Shown here: piece by piece, positions 22,670 to 35,039 of the stretch
Numbering within the stretch: position 1 is the first letter of the stretch
How the letters are laid out: the number at the start of each line of letters is the position of its first letter
Made by a program: the position numbers and the translations under genes
Source: Chrysoperla carnea
Lineage: Eukaryota; Arthropoda; Insecta; Neuroptera; Chrysopidae
NCBI RefSeq assembly: GCF_905475395.1
Contig: NC_058337.1
Coordinates: forward strand, 89,646,368-89,710,367
Length of the DNA stretch: 64,000 bases
Reading direction: 5' to 3'
Notes under the pieces: model-generated
Told to the model about the DNA's origin: nothing
Databases searched by the model: none
Seen by the model: only the letters and a program-made list of their open reading frames with translations

Positions 22670-23284
22670 ATATATATGAAATATATCAAGGTATGGTAAA
22701 TTTAGTCCCAAGTTTGTAACGCTCAAAAATATTGATGCTACGAACAAAATTTTGTTATAGGTTTTCATTAAATCACTGAATTAGTACATTTCAAGTTGCC
22801 AGTCTGCCTGTCTGTCAACACGATAACTCAAAAACGAAAAGAGATTTTGAGCCGAAAATTTTATAGCACGCTAAGGAGGTAAAAATGAGATCGATTTTGT
22901 AAATTAGCAACATAGGTCAATTGGGTCTTGGGTCCGTAAAACTCATCTTGTAAACCATTACAGATAAAACAAAAGTTTTGGAACATCTTTTCATAAACAT
23001 CATTGTTTATCTGTGAAGGTGCAAATGAGGTTAAGAACATATAGTTTGTACCAAAGAGATTATATATATATACTATGTCTATGTTTGTTTATGGTATTAC
23101 CATGTCTATGGTTTGTACCTATACACGTATTGTGTGAAAGTATGTACACACGCATTGTACTTGTGTGTAATAAGAGTGGATATCTTTCTTTACTTACATG
23201 ACCTAAAAAAATAAACGAATGCGTAATCAACACTGTCTATACATGGTATTTCAACAATTATTTAAGTCAATCGTTTGTTTTCAC
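22670..23284 (+). repeat. Dispersed repeat, family A, copy 1
   Basis: It starts with a TATATATGAAATATATCA palindrome, then TTTAGTCCCAAGTTTGTAAC, CTGTCTGTCAACACGATAAC, CATAGGTCAATTGGGTCTTG, and ends CAATTATTTAAGTCAATCG and TTTGTTTTCACTT. It lies 0.4 kb upstream of the third kinase gene. Reading frames in it are accidental. A partial second piece lies at about 24085-24195. Confidence 0.75.
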
Positions 23285-26200
23285 TTATTTTCATAATACT
23301 TTTATAATTTTTATAAATCCTATTTCAATGAGTATTTTTTAATTTTTTTTTTCAAACACAAATCACTTCTTTCCAAATCTATTACTTTTGTTAAGCTAAT
23401 TTTTTCTGAAATTTTTTCTTTATTATACCCAAATTGGAGCGAAAATATATTTTCCTAGTACAAACAAATAAATCTGCAATCATTTGCAATCAATATAATA
23501 TAACATAAAATCGAAAGTTACAGAATTATGTATTCGCAAAAATTCAAAAATTTGTGTTGCATTTGTAATGGTAGATGAATTATTTTTCTAAAACTACTAC
23601 CGAAATAATAAAATCAACTTCAAAGTATAAATTAAGAAATGTTATTGATCTGACAAAAAGCTGCTGTACGGAGAGATTTGAAATCTCGGTATATGGTCGC
23701 CTTGAAATCTTTATTAAAAGCTTAAAATTTATTACTACATGTTTATTTTTTGAAATTCGAAGATAATAAATCGAAAACAAAAGTGCAAATCGTTTTCTGT
23801 AAATAGGATCGCTAGATACCCTATTATGTATATGATAGTCTATCGCGATCGTCTATGAACATTGAAGTGAGATTGATTATAACCATTAAATGATCTCTTT
23901 ATCTGTTTTATCATTTTCAATTTATAATTATCATTTTATTAATATCAGTACAGTTAGGTACAAAATATTATTTGTTATATTCACAATTGTTTGAATTATT
24001 TAAGTTATAATAATTACACAATTGACGCTTGCCGCATGTGCAACTATAATTAAATGCCCTTGATTTTGATTTGTATACAATGTATATATAAAATGTATAA
24101 GAAGGTATACTAATTTTAGTCTCAAGTGTGTAATGCTTAAAAATATCTGAATCCTCCATAAGGTACTTGTTACAAATGCGGGAAAATTTAATGGATACAT
24201 GTTCGAAATAATTTCGCAGACGGTGAACGATTAATCGACCTTAAGAAGAATTAACAGCTCTTTTATTTTCTGATAGTCAATGAAGTCAAAAATTTCGCCG
24301 TGAACATTTTGCGATTTGCTTAAAAATATTTGCGACATTGTAATAGCTCTATAATACTTTCGGAAATCATGGCATGATGATGTTCGTGATCAACTCGAAA
24401 ATGATAAGTAAACAAAATTTACCTGTTGCAAATTATTTTTAAATGAAACACGCCGGTATGAAATCTTACGTGTCCCGAAGGCCAAGGCTATGAATTTTCC
24501 TTACTAAACAGGACATCCTACTTGTTAAGTGAGTGAGAATTCTTTGATAGTATCTCCTAGTCTATTTATAATTTTAACGAAAAGTTTAAATTTGCTAGAA
24601 AATCAGAAAACTTACAATAAAATTAGAAAAATTACATTAAAAAAAATTAATTTTGTACAAGATTTTCTAAATTTAATAAATGAATGACGTCACACTGTAT
24701 TTACAAATTCAATGGGGTAGGTTTATCTTCTATGTAAAGCTTATTATGTGTATAAAATAATCGTTTGTGTACCAAAATTAAATTTAACGATAAAATAATC
24801 TTTTGTGTATTCAAATTAAATTTAACAATGTCATTAAGTTTACAAATTAAAAAGGAATTAATTATACTGATAAAATATACATATTTAGACTTGTCTAGTC
24901 ATTATTGTATATTATTATTATAAATTTAATTTACATATTGTGTGTTTATAAGACATCTTTTCAAAATTTTCCAAATTGAATAGGTATTGTTTTGCTGTTA
25001 AATAAATAGTTTCGATTTTTTGTTTTTTTAAGGTAGTACAAATACCAAACAAGTTTAGACTTGTGATTGAAATTATTTGTACCTTATTTTCAACTTTCTT
25101 GATGAATCAAAAGAAATACAAAAATAGTTTTCAGTTAAAGTTTTACTTTACATTCATTTTACCTATATTAATATATTTTAAAGTATTATTAGAAAATTAG
25201 AAATATTTAATTCTGTACGCCCGTTGTCATCTAAATCACTACCTATTAATTTGCTGCTTTCATTTTTAAGGGAGAAAGTAAAAAATGACCCTCTAAGGCA
25301 ACTTATTATTTTGTAGGAAAAAAAATTAATATATTCATAACATCGAAATTGCAAAATATTCTGAATTAATTCTAAAAAGATGTATAAATCTAAAAAGTGT
25401 TTTGCAATATCGCAAAAACAAAGATTTGATGGATATACCATTTTTTCGATTTGAAAAACCGGTTTGAAAAAAATTTATTAAACTATTTCAGAATATCCAC
25501 AAGCTTGCAAACGAATCATATACTCGTAGATGTACAAAATGGATTAGTTCAACTATAAATTAGTTAATAAAAAATAAAAAATTAAAATTTTTTTTTTTTT
25601 TAAATTTCATTAAAAAAATTGTAATTTTTATTTCATTTGTTTTTATCTTATACTGCAACGATCAATATCTATGTCATCCATCCAAACCCAGACCTTACCG
25701 TTCTTTTTTCCTTATCTTAATCTTTTGTATTACTTTACCGTCTTCTCGTCCTGTAGATTTGCACTTAGGTTATCACTTTTTCTTTAGTGCAGCGACTGAC
25801 TATTTCCTTGAGTATTATTTTTCTCCTCTTCTAAAATCTTTTTGTTTTGTATATATAAACATTCAAGGGCTAACCGTAATAAATTGGCAATATTTTTATC
25901 ATCAATTTTTATATCAATATTTACGTTTTTACAAGTAGGTATTACAATTCCATTACTTGATGTAATTCGAAATACACACACGCCTCATTTAACCTTCGTA
26001 AACACTAATTATATTTGCGTGAATACAGGGTGTTATATACATTGTTTTAAAAAAAAATTAAAAAAAAAAAAAACTTTTGAAAAATGTAATTTGTTTTTGT
26101 TGTTATTATTATTAAACATAACCTTTTATGTTACAACACCAATCTTTGAATAAAACATGTGTTTGTCATTTTAGTTGTATACAAAATGAAAACAAAACAA

Positions 26201-28600
26201 TTTTAATTAAATGTTATTATCATTAAATAAGGAACAAGTGTTAATAACATGGATATTTTTGTTGGTACCTTCTATATATGAAAAACCTTTTCCTCTAAGC
26301 GACCTTTATATTATAATCGTAAATTTAGAAGTGGTTTGGTATTTGTATATGAAATATATGTATGTATGAATGTATCGAGGGCCTCAATCCAGAAGTGTCT
26401 ATCTGCTAAAACACAATTTATCAGAATTGAAGTTGTTTTGAAGTATCGATAATATTTCATCTAACTTCTAACATATTCATTACTTTATTTTTTACTTACA
26501 TATCTATTTAAGTGTAAGTTCATACGCGTATAAGGGTTTATACAATGGTCCCCTGGAGTATTCGTTATTTCTATAAGTCCAAAAGAACGTATAGAAATAT
26601 CACAAGGTCTCCCCCGTGTCACATTTATGTATACCTTATTAGTTTGCGAATAGCTTATCTACAGGCATCTGATTGTTATAACTCAAAGATTATTTCAGAT
26701 AAGAAGTGGTCTATGGACTTGTTGTGGTTTCCCAGGACAAGGAACCGTCGAAAAAAGGCACTGAAAACTTGACTACAATATTTAATGACTTGCTTATTTG
26801 ACACTTGATAATATCTGCTATTTATAACTTATATTTCAGCTTCACCCATAAAAATTTGATACAATTTACTTTTTAACCATCAAAATGGAATTGTAAATAT
26901 CTCAAAACCAGTTAATTGGCGGATTTGCCCCTCTGACATGAGGTGCTCGATATGTATGAATGTCTATTTGTTTGTTTGTCTGTCTGTTACAAAACATTAT
27001 ACAGCATATCCTAAAAATTTTAAATATATTTTTAGTTTATATGATATTTTGTATAAATAATATATTATGTACGGCCAAGCTCCAAAAAACTGATACTGTT
27101 TGACTATCAGGTATTTTACAGATGTGATTATAAACGAATTATTTTAACAAGCTTTTATTCAACATGTATATTTGTTCGGAGGAAATCTTGAAACTCAATT
27201 TTGAAGCAGTTATCGTCAACCGATTGAACTGAAGTTTTGCAAATACACGTTTAGTTTGGACGACTATGAATGGTAAGGTATTCTCATTACTTCCACCATA
27301 ATTGATACACTTGCATTTTATTTTGTCTTAAAAATTTAAATAATAAACACTTTTTAAAGCACAAGCTTTTATTGTACTAAAAAGTAGAGAAAAATTTTGT
27401 AGGAGTCACTCATACATGAATATTTGTAAAAGTTTGAGGCGCTTAATATAAAAACTTGGCAGTACATAGTCGGTGTGGTACTGTCATGTGAGTGATACCC
27501 CTGTAGTCCACACGACTTCCCAGAGGGGGAAAAACATTAAAAAAAAAGGTCTTGTTAGCCTTCATAGATTATTCTTCGAATATGTACTGCAGCTTATAGT
27601 GGAACGATCATTATTTCCATAGATAAATGATATGTTTTATCCACTTTTCAGAATCTGTTTATTCAGTTTTTTCCTGTTTTTTTATTACCATTAAAAAACG
27701 GCTCAACTAATTCTGCTGAAAAGTTCTTTGTCAGTTGTTAAATACGCGATTGTGCGTCGAAAAAGCCCAGTCACGAGTTAATGTCATAACTGGTTCGCGA
27801 GATAAACGAGGCGAAAGAATCCGAATGAAATACGCACATACGTACATATGTACACACACACACAGACATCGCATTGAAAAGGTTTGATTCGGATATTGCC
27901 TTGAACCGCGGAAATATGTAAAACTGAAGATTTTCAAAATCGGCCCCATTACATTAACTTCCTCTGACAAGTTAAATATCAACAATGAGCCAAAGCACCT
28001 CAATGTGTGTATATTACTATGTTTGTTCGGGTGAAATCTTTAAATATAATTTTTAAATTCTATTTTATTTATAAATAATAATGAAATATTCATGTAAAAA
28101 GCGTATAACATATTTTCACTCTCGTTCTAAATTCGGTTCTACGCGCAACGAATAATATAGTTTCATCTACGGAAAACCATCAGAAACAAAGATGGAACGT
28201 TATTTTCTTAATTTGAACGTAGAAGTTTGTGATACAATTTTCTTAATTTTAGTGTACAGCAGTAGAATCCCTTTTTCATATATATAAACACATATTTATT
28301 ATATTTATGTACCTAACATATCTTATGGTTATCCTACAATACAAATTACTACAAACATTAAAACAAAGAATTATGAAAATGAAATCTAAAGTATTTTTAC
28401 TTTAATTATAATACAACAAAAATTAAAATTAATTAATGTACTATAACTTTATATATAAAATAATTATAATTTAGTTAAATTATTCTATGCAACATAATTT
28501 ATGTTTAATGATATAAATATATTATTATTGAATTAGTATCATCATTTTCAAGTTATATTGTATTTCTACGCCTTAACAGGAAAAAAAATTTTTGAAACAT
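23285..28600. other. Long AT-rich stretch without supported genes
   Basis: Only scattered repeat fragments are seen: family A debris at 24085-24195 and a retroelement-like piece at 27740-28000 (ACTGGTTCGCGAGATAAACG, ACGTACATATGTACACACAC). No frame over 105 aa and none with a recognisable domain. Confidence 0.4.
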
Positions 28601-28616
28601 TATCCGGTCAAACTAA

Positions 28617-28855
28617 TTCAAAAAAAAAAGGAGTAAGGTAAAGAAATTTGCACCCAGCTCAAAGTTGGTAGGATTGTACAAAACACCATCATAAATGATA
28701 TATAAAAAGTCCTAATCGATCAGATACCTGGTAAAAAATTTACTAGGGGTCAAAGATCACAGAATCGGTTTTTTTGCGATTTTCAGCAAAACGGAAGTTT
28801 TATCATTAAATTAGTTCAAACGAAAATTGTAAATCTGATAGTTAAATATAAACAA
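28617..28855 (+). repeat. Family E repeat, left arm of an inverted pair
   Basis: The text CACCCAGCTCAAAGTTGGTA, then AGGATTGTACAAAAC, GGGGTCAAAGATCACAG and GCGATTTTCAGCAAAACG corresponds in reverse to 29865-30110. Between the two arms sits a family A copy. The two arms are clearly diverged. Confidence 0.5.
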
Positions 28856-29432
28856 GTGAAAACAAACAATTGAGTTAATTGTTGAAATACCATGTATAGA
28901 CAGTGTTGATGACGCAATCGATTGTTTTTTGACGTCACGTAAATAAAAAAAGATATCCACTTTTAAATAGCCGTACACAAATAACTGATATTCCCATTTT
29001 AATATATACTATAAAGTTTGCACCTAATTAGCGCCCTCGTGGGTAAACAGTCATGTTTACAAAAAAATGTTTCAAACAAAAGTTGTTTATTTTTTTATAA
29101 GGAACATTTTTTACATTAAAACTTTTGTTCTATCTCTAACGGTTTACAAGATGGGTCTTACGGACCCAAGAACCAAATGACCTATGTTGCTCATTAACGA
29201 ACTCGACCTCACTTTTTACGTCCTAAGCACGCTATAAAAATTTCAGCTCCCTTTTCGTTTTTGAGTTATCGTATTGACAGACAGACAGACAGACAACCGG
29301 AAATGGACTAATTAGGTAATTCTATGAACACCTATACCAAAATTTTTTTCGTAGCATCTATATTTTTATGCGTTACAAATTTGGGACGAAACTTAATATA
29401 CTATGTATATTTCATATATACATGGTATAAAA
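28856..29432 (-). repeat. Dispersed repeat, family A, copy 2 (reverse)
   Basis: It starts GTGAAAACAAACAATTGAGT, carries GTGGGTAAACAGTCATGTTT, CAAACAAAAGTTGTTTATTT, TCACTTTTTACGTCCTAAGC and a GACAGACAGACAGACAGACA run, and ends ACTTAATATACTATGTATAT and TTCATATATACATGGTATAA. Total about 577 bases, no coding potential. Both ends are palindromic, which suggests a foldback-terminal non-autonomous element. Confidence 0.8.
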
Positions 29433-29864
29433 ATGCCTAAATACTTTTTTTTGCTAAGAGCCAACGTTTCTGAGATAAAACGATTCAAAAAGTTGTATTC
29501 GCCATATGATTCTATGGATGGATGTATAATTCTATGGCTAATCATATTTTCACAATTTCTAATGCAACAAGTTTAATTAATTGCTTTTTAATAATTTTAA
29601 TTTGACTGTGGAATTCACATGTAAAGAATTGAAAATTAACCAAAATTATCTACTGGAAGCGCTGGTGTCGATTTGATTATCCCTACCATGACCACCCAAG
29701 GATATATGTAGGTGAATAAAAATTATATACGTTACAGTGACCGATATAAAAATATTTTTACTTGTATTATAGCTTCTGTGATGATACATGGCGAACTTAT
29801 GTTATGAGGACATGGCGTATATTATGAGGATTACAACTTTTCCAACTTTTTGCATCGTTATATC

Positions 29865-30110
29865 TCAGAAATGGTGACTTTTAGCAAAAAAGAATTGAGA
29901 TATTTTTTTTATATAATTCTCTAATCCACAATTTTTGTCCGAACTAATTTCATGACAAAACTTACCGTTACCAAAACTTGCTGAAAATCGCGTTTTGGTG
30001 ATCTTTGGCCCCCAATAAATTTTTTCTAGGAAACGGATCGATGAGAACTTTTTGGATTTTATTAATGAAGGTGTTGAATAATCCCACAAACTTTGAGCTG
30101 GATGCGATTT
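29865..30110 (-). repeat. Family E repeat, right arm of an inverted pair
   Basis: Carries CTGAAAATCGCGTTTTGGTG, ATCTTTGGCCCCCAATAAAT and CACAAACTTTGAGCTGGATG, the reverse of the left arm at 28617-28855. The 74-aa frame here is not regarded as a gene. Confidence 0.5.
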
Positions 30111-32630
30111 TTAACTGCGATTTTTGACGGATGTTAGTAAAATTTCTTGGAGCAAGAAATTTTTTGTCTTTCTTGTAAAATAGAACAAATATATGGTTTA
30201 TAGTTTCTTCTTTGTAACGAAAACCATCGTTATTAAAGCGATCTATTTTCTGGTGTTAGAGAAATTTTCGGTTGTCTGGTTGATAATTTTTTTCATTATT
30301 GGAATTAGAACGTTTAATTGAGCAAGAAATACACCCTTGGAAACAAATTTCTTGCATAAATATAATTCGTACATTCTAAGAAACAAATTTCTTTGATTCA
30401 TATAATGGTGTTGTATTTCTCTTTGCGATGAAAGTGAAACATACCACGCTCTAATTCGACCATCAAAAAATCGAAACTATTACTTGTAAAGTCACAACAC
30501 CGAAATTTAACAAAGAATATTTACAGATTTTCATTCATTCATATTTACTTATTATTTCCTTAGAAAGTTAAAAATATATAAATTATAAACTACCCATTAA
30601 AAACAACTTTAGCCGCTATAATTTCTTATAAATTAGAGTTGCAAAATATTATGTTTATACAAACATACCATCCATTCATTTCGTACATTTATACATATTA
30701 TAGTCAACTTACCTATATTAATAATTCAACTAGACACATAATAAAACTTTTAAATTAACATTTGGTTAAGTTAAAATGTTAAGCAGAAAGTTTAATTTAA
30801 ATATGAACGTATATACAATACGGCTTTATACCAATGGATATATACAGGCTATTTCAAATCAAGTTGACCATTGTCTGTCCTCGACCAGCCTGGGACTCAG
30901 TAAATCGTGTACAAATTGCAGATAAAAAATGATATGCTGATAAAAAAAATGATAGGTAGTCATTGAGACTGCCGATAGGAGTTAAAACTTAAAATTTTGG
31001 AATAATTGTGTTTTTTTAAAATTAACTTTTATTGAACAAAGTAAGAAAGCATTATCTCTGCTTAATGCGCTTAGAAAACTACTGCATGAAATAAGACATT
31101 CAACAAGACCATCATCAAATATTGTTTGTATTATATAATTTGGATTTGTATTATCCACATCTCTCGATTTTTGAAAATCTTGACAAAAAATTAATATATT
31201 GTTAAAAGTCGAATGGCTCAAAAGTTTGTTTTTACTTTTTAGTGTATAAAGTAAATTGCGTTGACCTTGTACGCTACGATATCAAAAATTATCGACATAT
31301 AGGTAACTCAATTCCAACCTCGCAATTCATGTTACTTACGTTTTTGTATGTAGTCATATCAAAAGTTCTCTCTTTATAGAATACAGTTTAACTTCCATTT
31401 TGACTATCTTTTAATCGAGTTAGATAAATTTATAATGATAGAATGAAGTAATGTAGTGTCTACATCAGATGTTTTTCTTGCCAAACACTAGTGTAGAATT
31501 TTAATGAATAACTTAACCAGAAATGAATTAGTAGGAAGTATGGTTTATGACCTTGGAGTTTCAGGTAATTTAGGTCACGCTAAGGAACTTCCAAAATATG
31601 ATAAATCATTTTCTTTTCGTTTTTTTCGAAACTCTCTGTTTTCGTACAATTATATTTATACGAAGTATTGTCTTGTAATATAACCACACACAAGACTTGG
31701 TGGATAAGTTTTTCTTATGGTATGTGCTGCTATGTGTATTATAATAACGCTTATTGTTTTCAATCTTTTGTGTGCTTAAACTGTGTGTTGTGCTACTGCT
31801 TCTGCCTATATATAAATGTTCGAAAGGAATTGTTTTGAATAGGAATGCGTTTGTTCGTTCGTATGTTCTCATTTAATTCAATGTGTGTGCGAAAGAACGA
31901 ACAGAACGTTACGTGAAGATACAATTAAAATAATCTATAGACTTCTATTCTGTTATTTCATGTCTCATTTTAATCTTGAACTTATAAATAGGGATTACAA
32001 AAATATTTTTGAGAATATGTACTATAAGTGCTAACCATTATAAAATCTTTTGTTATTATATCACAATATTAAATGTTACCTGTATACTTACTTGAACACA
32101 CATACAAGGGCTATGCCAACTTTCACATTGTCGTTTATGAGCTTAAAATCAGAGGCTTGCTGGATATATATCCTACACATTTGTTTAAAATGTACCCAAC
32201 GAGCAGAATTATATTTTATTTTATTGTAGAAAGATTGAAAAAGAATGATCATGTTACATACATTTATTTTATTTCATATTATGTGTACCATGTCACTGAT
32301 TTAATGTGATATTAAAAGAAATACAGCGGTAAACAAGAAGGACAACGGTTTTCATCGTTTGTAAATTACCTCAATCTTCCAAACGGCTCAGTTGATTTCA
32401 AAATTGAAAGTATCATTATATTTTATTAAAAAACCCAAGTATTCTTAGGTCTTCAGACGAACCAAACAAATGGCGGATTTTTGGTGCGAAATAGTAATAC
32501 AAAAAATTTACAAAACCGAGTAGGGTATCAAAAAAAAAAGGGAATTAAAAGATGTGAATTAAAAATATATATAAGTCATATGTTTAAATTTAATATGATA
32601 TAATAAATTGGTTTGAAAGTTATAATATAC
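30111..32630. other. AT-rich stretch without supported genes
   Basis: Short frames only (largest 88 aa at 31606-31872, minus), none recognisable. A family-like tail is not seen. Confidence 0.4.
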
Positions 32631-32631
32631 T

Positions 32632-33105
32632 AGCGGCCCCGACGGACGTTGTCCCGTAAAAACGTAACTCCAATTCATGAATACCTATACTACGTTTAGC
32701 CTGTCCGCTAAACCCATCCCGCTAAACCCCAATTTAACTCCTATTTATTGGAGTGGCCTGACCTTCGACCTTTGGCCTGACCTTTGATAGTAGAGCTCGC
32801 TGCGCTCGCATATGGCTCTAATAAATGCCTATTGACAATACCTGAATACTATTAAAAATACATAGTACACATAGTATACATAATGTGATATGATTTATAT
32901 GCGCTCCCACCATTTAATGAAATTTCATTTTTTTGGTACGGAGCCCTCAAAAACAGTTGTACTGGACCAAATTGTAAATCTAAACCATTCTCGAATCTCC
33001 ACGAACACACACAAAAAATTTCATCAAAATCGGTCCAGCCGTCTAGGAGGAGTTCAATTACATACACACGCACACAAGAAATATATATATTAAGATAGGA
33101 TAATA
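32632..33105 (+). repeat. Retroelement-like dispersed repeat with ACTAGC head
   Basis: It opens ACTAGCGGCCCCGACGGACG, includes TAGAGCTCGCTGCGCTCGCA, CATTTAATGAAATTTCATTT and TCATCAAAATCGGTCCAGCC, and ends ACATACACACGCACACAAG and ATATATATATTAAGATAGGA. Such heads and tails mark a widespread insect RTE/Helitron-like family. No intact protein is encoded. Confidence 0.6.
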
Positions 33106-33174
33106 AGAGGGTCTTTTTAATGCTAAAATACCCTAATGAGAGGGTTTCTTATGACACTAAAAAGTCTGAAATAA

Positions 33175-33450
33175 AATAAATAATCAAAAAATAAAATAAA
33201 ATAAAAAATAAAAAATCTGATTGTTTTAATTAAAATATGAAAGAAAGACACAAGTTCAGAAGTTAAAGAAGTTTACATAGCAACTTTAATAGTCGGGACC
33301 CATTAAAATCTAAACCGACTCAAATCTGCCCAAAAATGAACCTCGACAATTTAAGTCGCTATGAAAACTTCTGTACTGGATTTTTTCTTTCAGATTTTAT
33401 TTTTTTAAGACAATCGGGCTTTTTATTTTTTTGATAATTTATTTAATTTT
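33175..33450. mobile_element. Diverged foldback element, copy 1
   Basis: Inner arms GTTTACATAGCAACTTTAAT and AATTTAAGTCGCTATGAAAA, and outer arms around AAAAAATCTGATTGTTTTA and AAGACAATCGGGCTTTTTAT. The same design with better conserved arms occurs at 52640-52866, which shares ATCTGA, GTTTACATAGC and TTTCAGATTTTATTT. Confidence 0.55.
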
Positions 33451-34519
33451 TTTAATTTAGCTGATTTTTATGTATTGAATATGCTTTCATTATTTTACAA
33501 AGCCTCTTAGAAAAAAAATTTCAAGCAGGGTCCTATTTAAAAAATAAAAGTGCACCTCTATTTGACGTGGAAAATGAGCTTTCAGATCAAAGTAAAGGTT
33601 CAGTTATTTGATCCCCAGAAACCTTAATAATCTTACTGTCTTAGTTCTATTTTTTCCATCTTGCTTAGTTCTCGAAAAATTTGACTAACGAAAATAATAT
33701 GGGGCACGCTATAATATGAAACGAAGTACAGTAACAAAATAATAATATTGCCATTTAAAACAAGTACTTTAATTGAAAATGATTATTATTAATATTATTA
33801 TTATCGTTATTTTTAATGTTTAATATTGATTTACATTTAAATGTGTCTACGAAATGAATTTATATATTATAATTATTATTATAATCTGATTGGAACTGGC
33901 TGAACTGTAACGTTACTATTTTATTAATAATAGAAATGTTTATAAATTGATATTATATCAATATTGATATCAGATAAAAATATTTTATTTTCGTTAACAA
34001 ATAGAAAAGTATACCTAAGAAGATAAATGTTTTGGTAAGTATTTTATTAACCTACTATCTGTAGACGATGGAATAATAACAAAAAATGTAAAATTAATTT
34101 CAGTTCTTTTAGCAACTGTTATTAGAAATCCATAAAATAAAACAATTAAAAGAAATATGTTTTTATTTCTGGAATAACATATTACTATTAATATTATGTT
34201 ACAAAAAGGGTAAACTCATTTATATGGACTTTGCTGAGAGTCTACTAATCGCTAGTAATGATACTAAAAATATTTATATAATTAAAGTTACTTCCACTGT
34301 GAGCTTAACACCTTAATTGGACATTGTTGGTCCGTAAGTTCCTACCTTACTTGTTCAAACCATCAAATTTAAACATCAATTAACCACTCACCCATTCTCT
34401 AAAAATTATTATTCCTCAAGCCTTTGAAAAGTTTACAGTAACACTCCGGCCGCTGATTTGTTTTCGTGGACAATTTAGGTACAAGTAAACAAAGTATTTT
34501 TTCTGCTGAATCCAAAAAT
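33451..34519. other. AT-rich stretch before the frameshifted relic
   Basis: No gene supported; any upstream exons of the relic at 34.5 kb were not recognised here. Confidence 0.35.
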
Positions 34520-34990
34520 TAAGACGTAGATGCTGCCCGACTCCAACTCTTCATCAACACTTATATGAAAATGTGAAAAACTTTGATGCTAGTAACTTAC
34601 CACCATGCAAAAGTGAGCTTTTACAGCAGTTTCGACGAGCTAATTATATCACTAGTCTCTGGAAGAATGCTCATATGAAGAAAATTAGTATTTTTAGTCC
34701 TGACAATAATGGGTGGACGTTGGAAGATAATAAATATCATTTTAACTGGTTTGATGGGGACCAATTGCCGAGCTTTGTCAGTGAATCGCTTCAAGAAGAA
34801 TCAGGTATTATACTTTAACTTTGAATAATTGATATAACCGTGTAAGTCTTTGATTCTTAATTATGTTATTTTTGTTACAGAAAATGAAAGTAATAAGGAT
34901 GATAATGAAGATAGTCAATACCAACATTGGGTTGATGATGACTTATCAAACTTAGACGATGATGACAGTAAAGATCACGCTGAATTGTAA
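34520..34990 (+). pseudogene. Frameshifted two-exon relic of a multicopy insect protein
   Basis: Reading runs DVDAARLQLFINT in one frame (from about 34523), then a two-base excess near 34565 moves it to a second frame beginning YENVKNFDASNLPPC. Exon 1 ends at 34804 (TCAG|GTATTA), the intron is 34805-34881 (ends TTACAG), and exon 2 (34882-34990) is very acidic, ending DDDDSKDHAEL. AATAAA follows at 35026-35031. The LPPC...LLQQFRRANYIT...W block, then NGW and WFDGDQLP, resembles C-terminal parts of repeated insect proteins that I associate with mobile elements; I cannot name the family. The upstream part is missing: in-frame stops lie before 34510. The intron and poly(A) signal argue against a processed copy. 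If the frameshift is an assembly error, the gene could be a live 3' end. Confidence 0.5.
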
Positions 34991-35039
34991 AATGACATGT
35001 ATAGCTTTGTATAATTTTAAGATTTAATAAACATGAATT

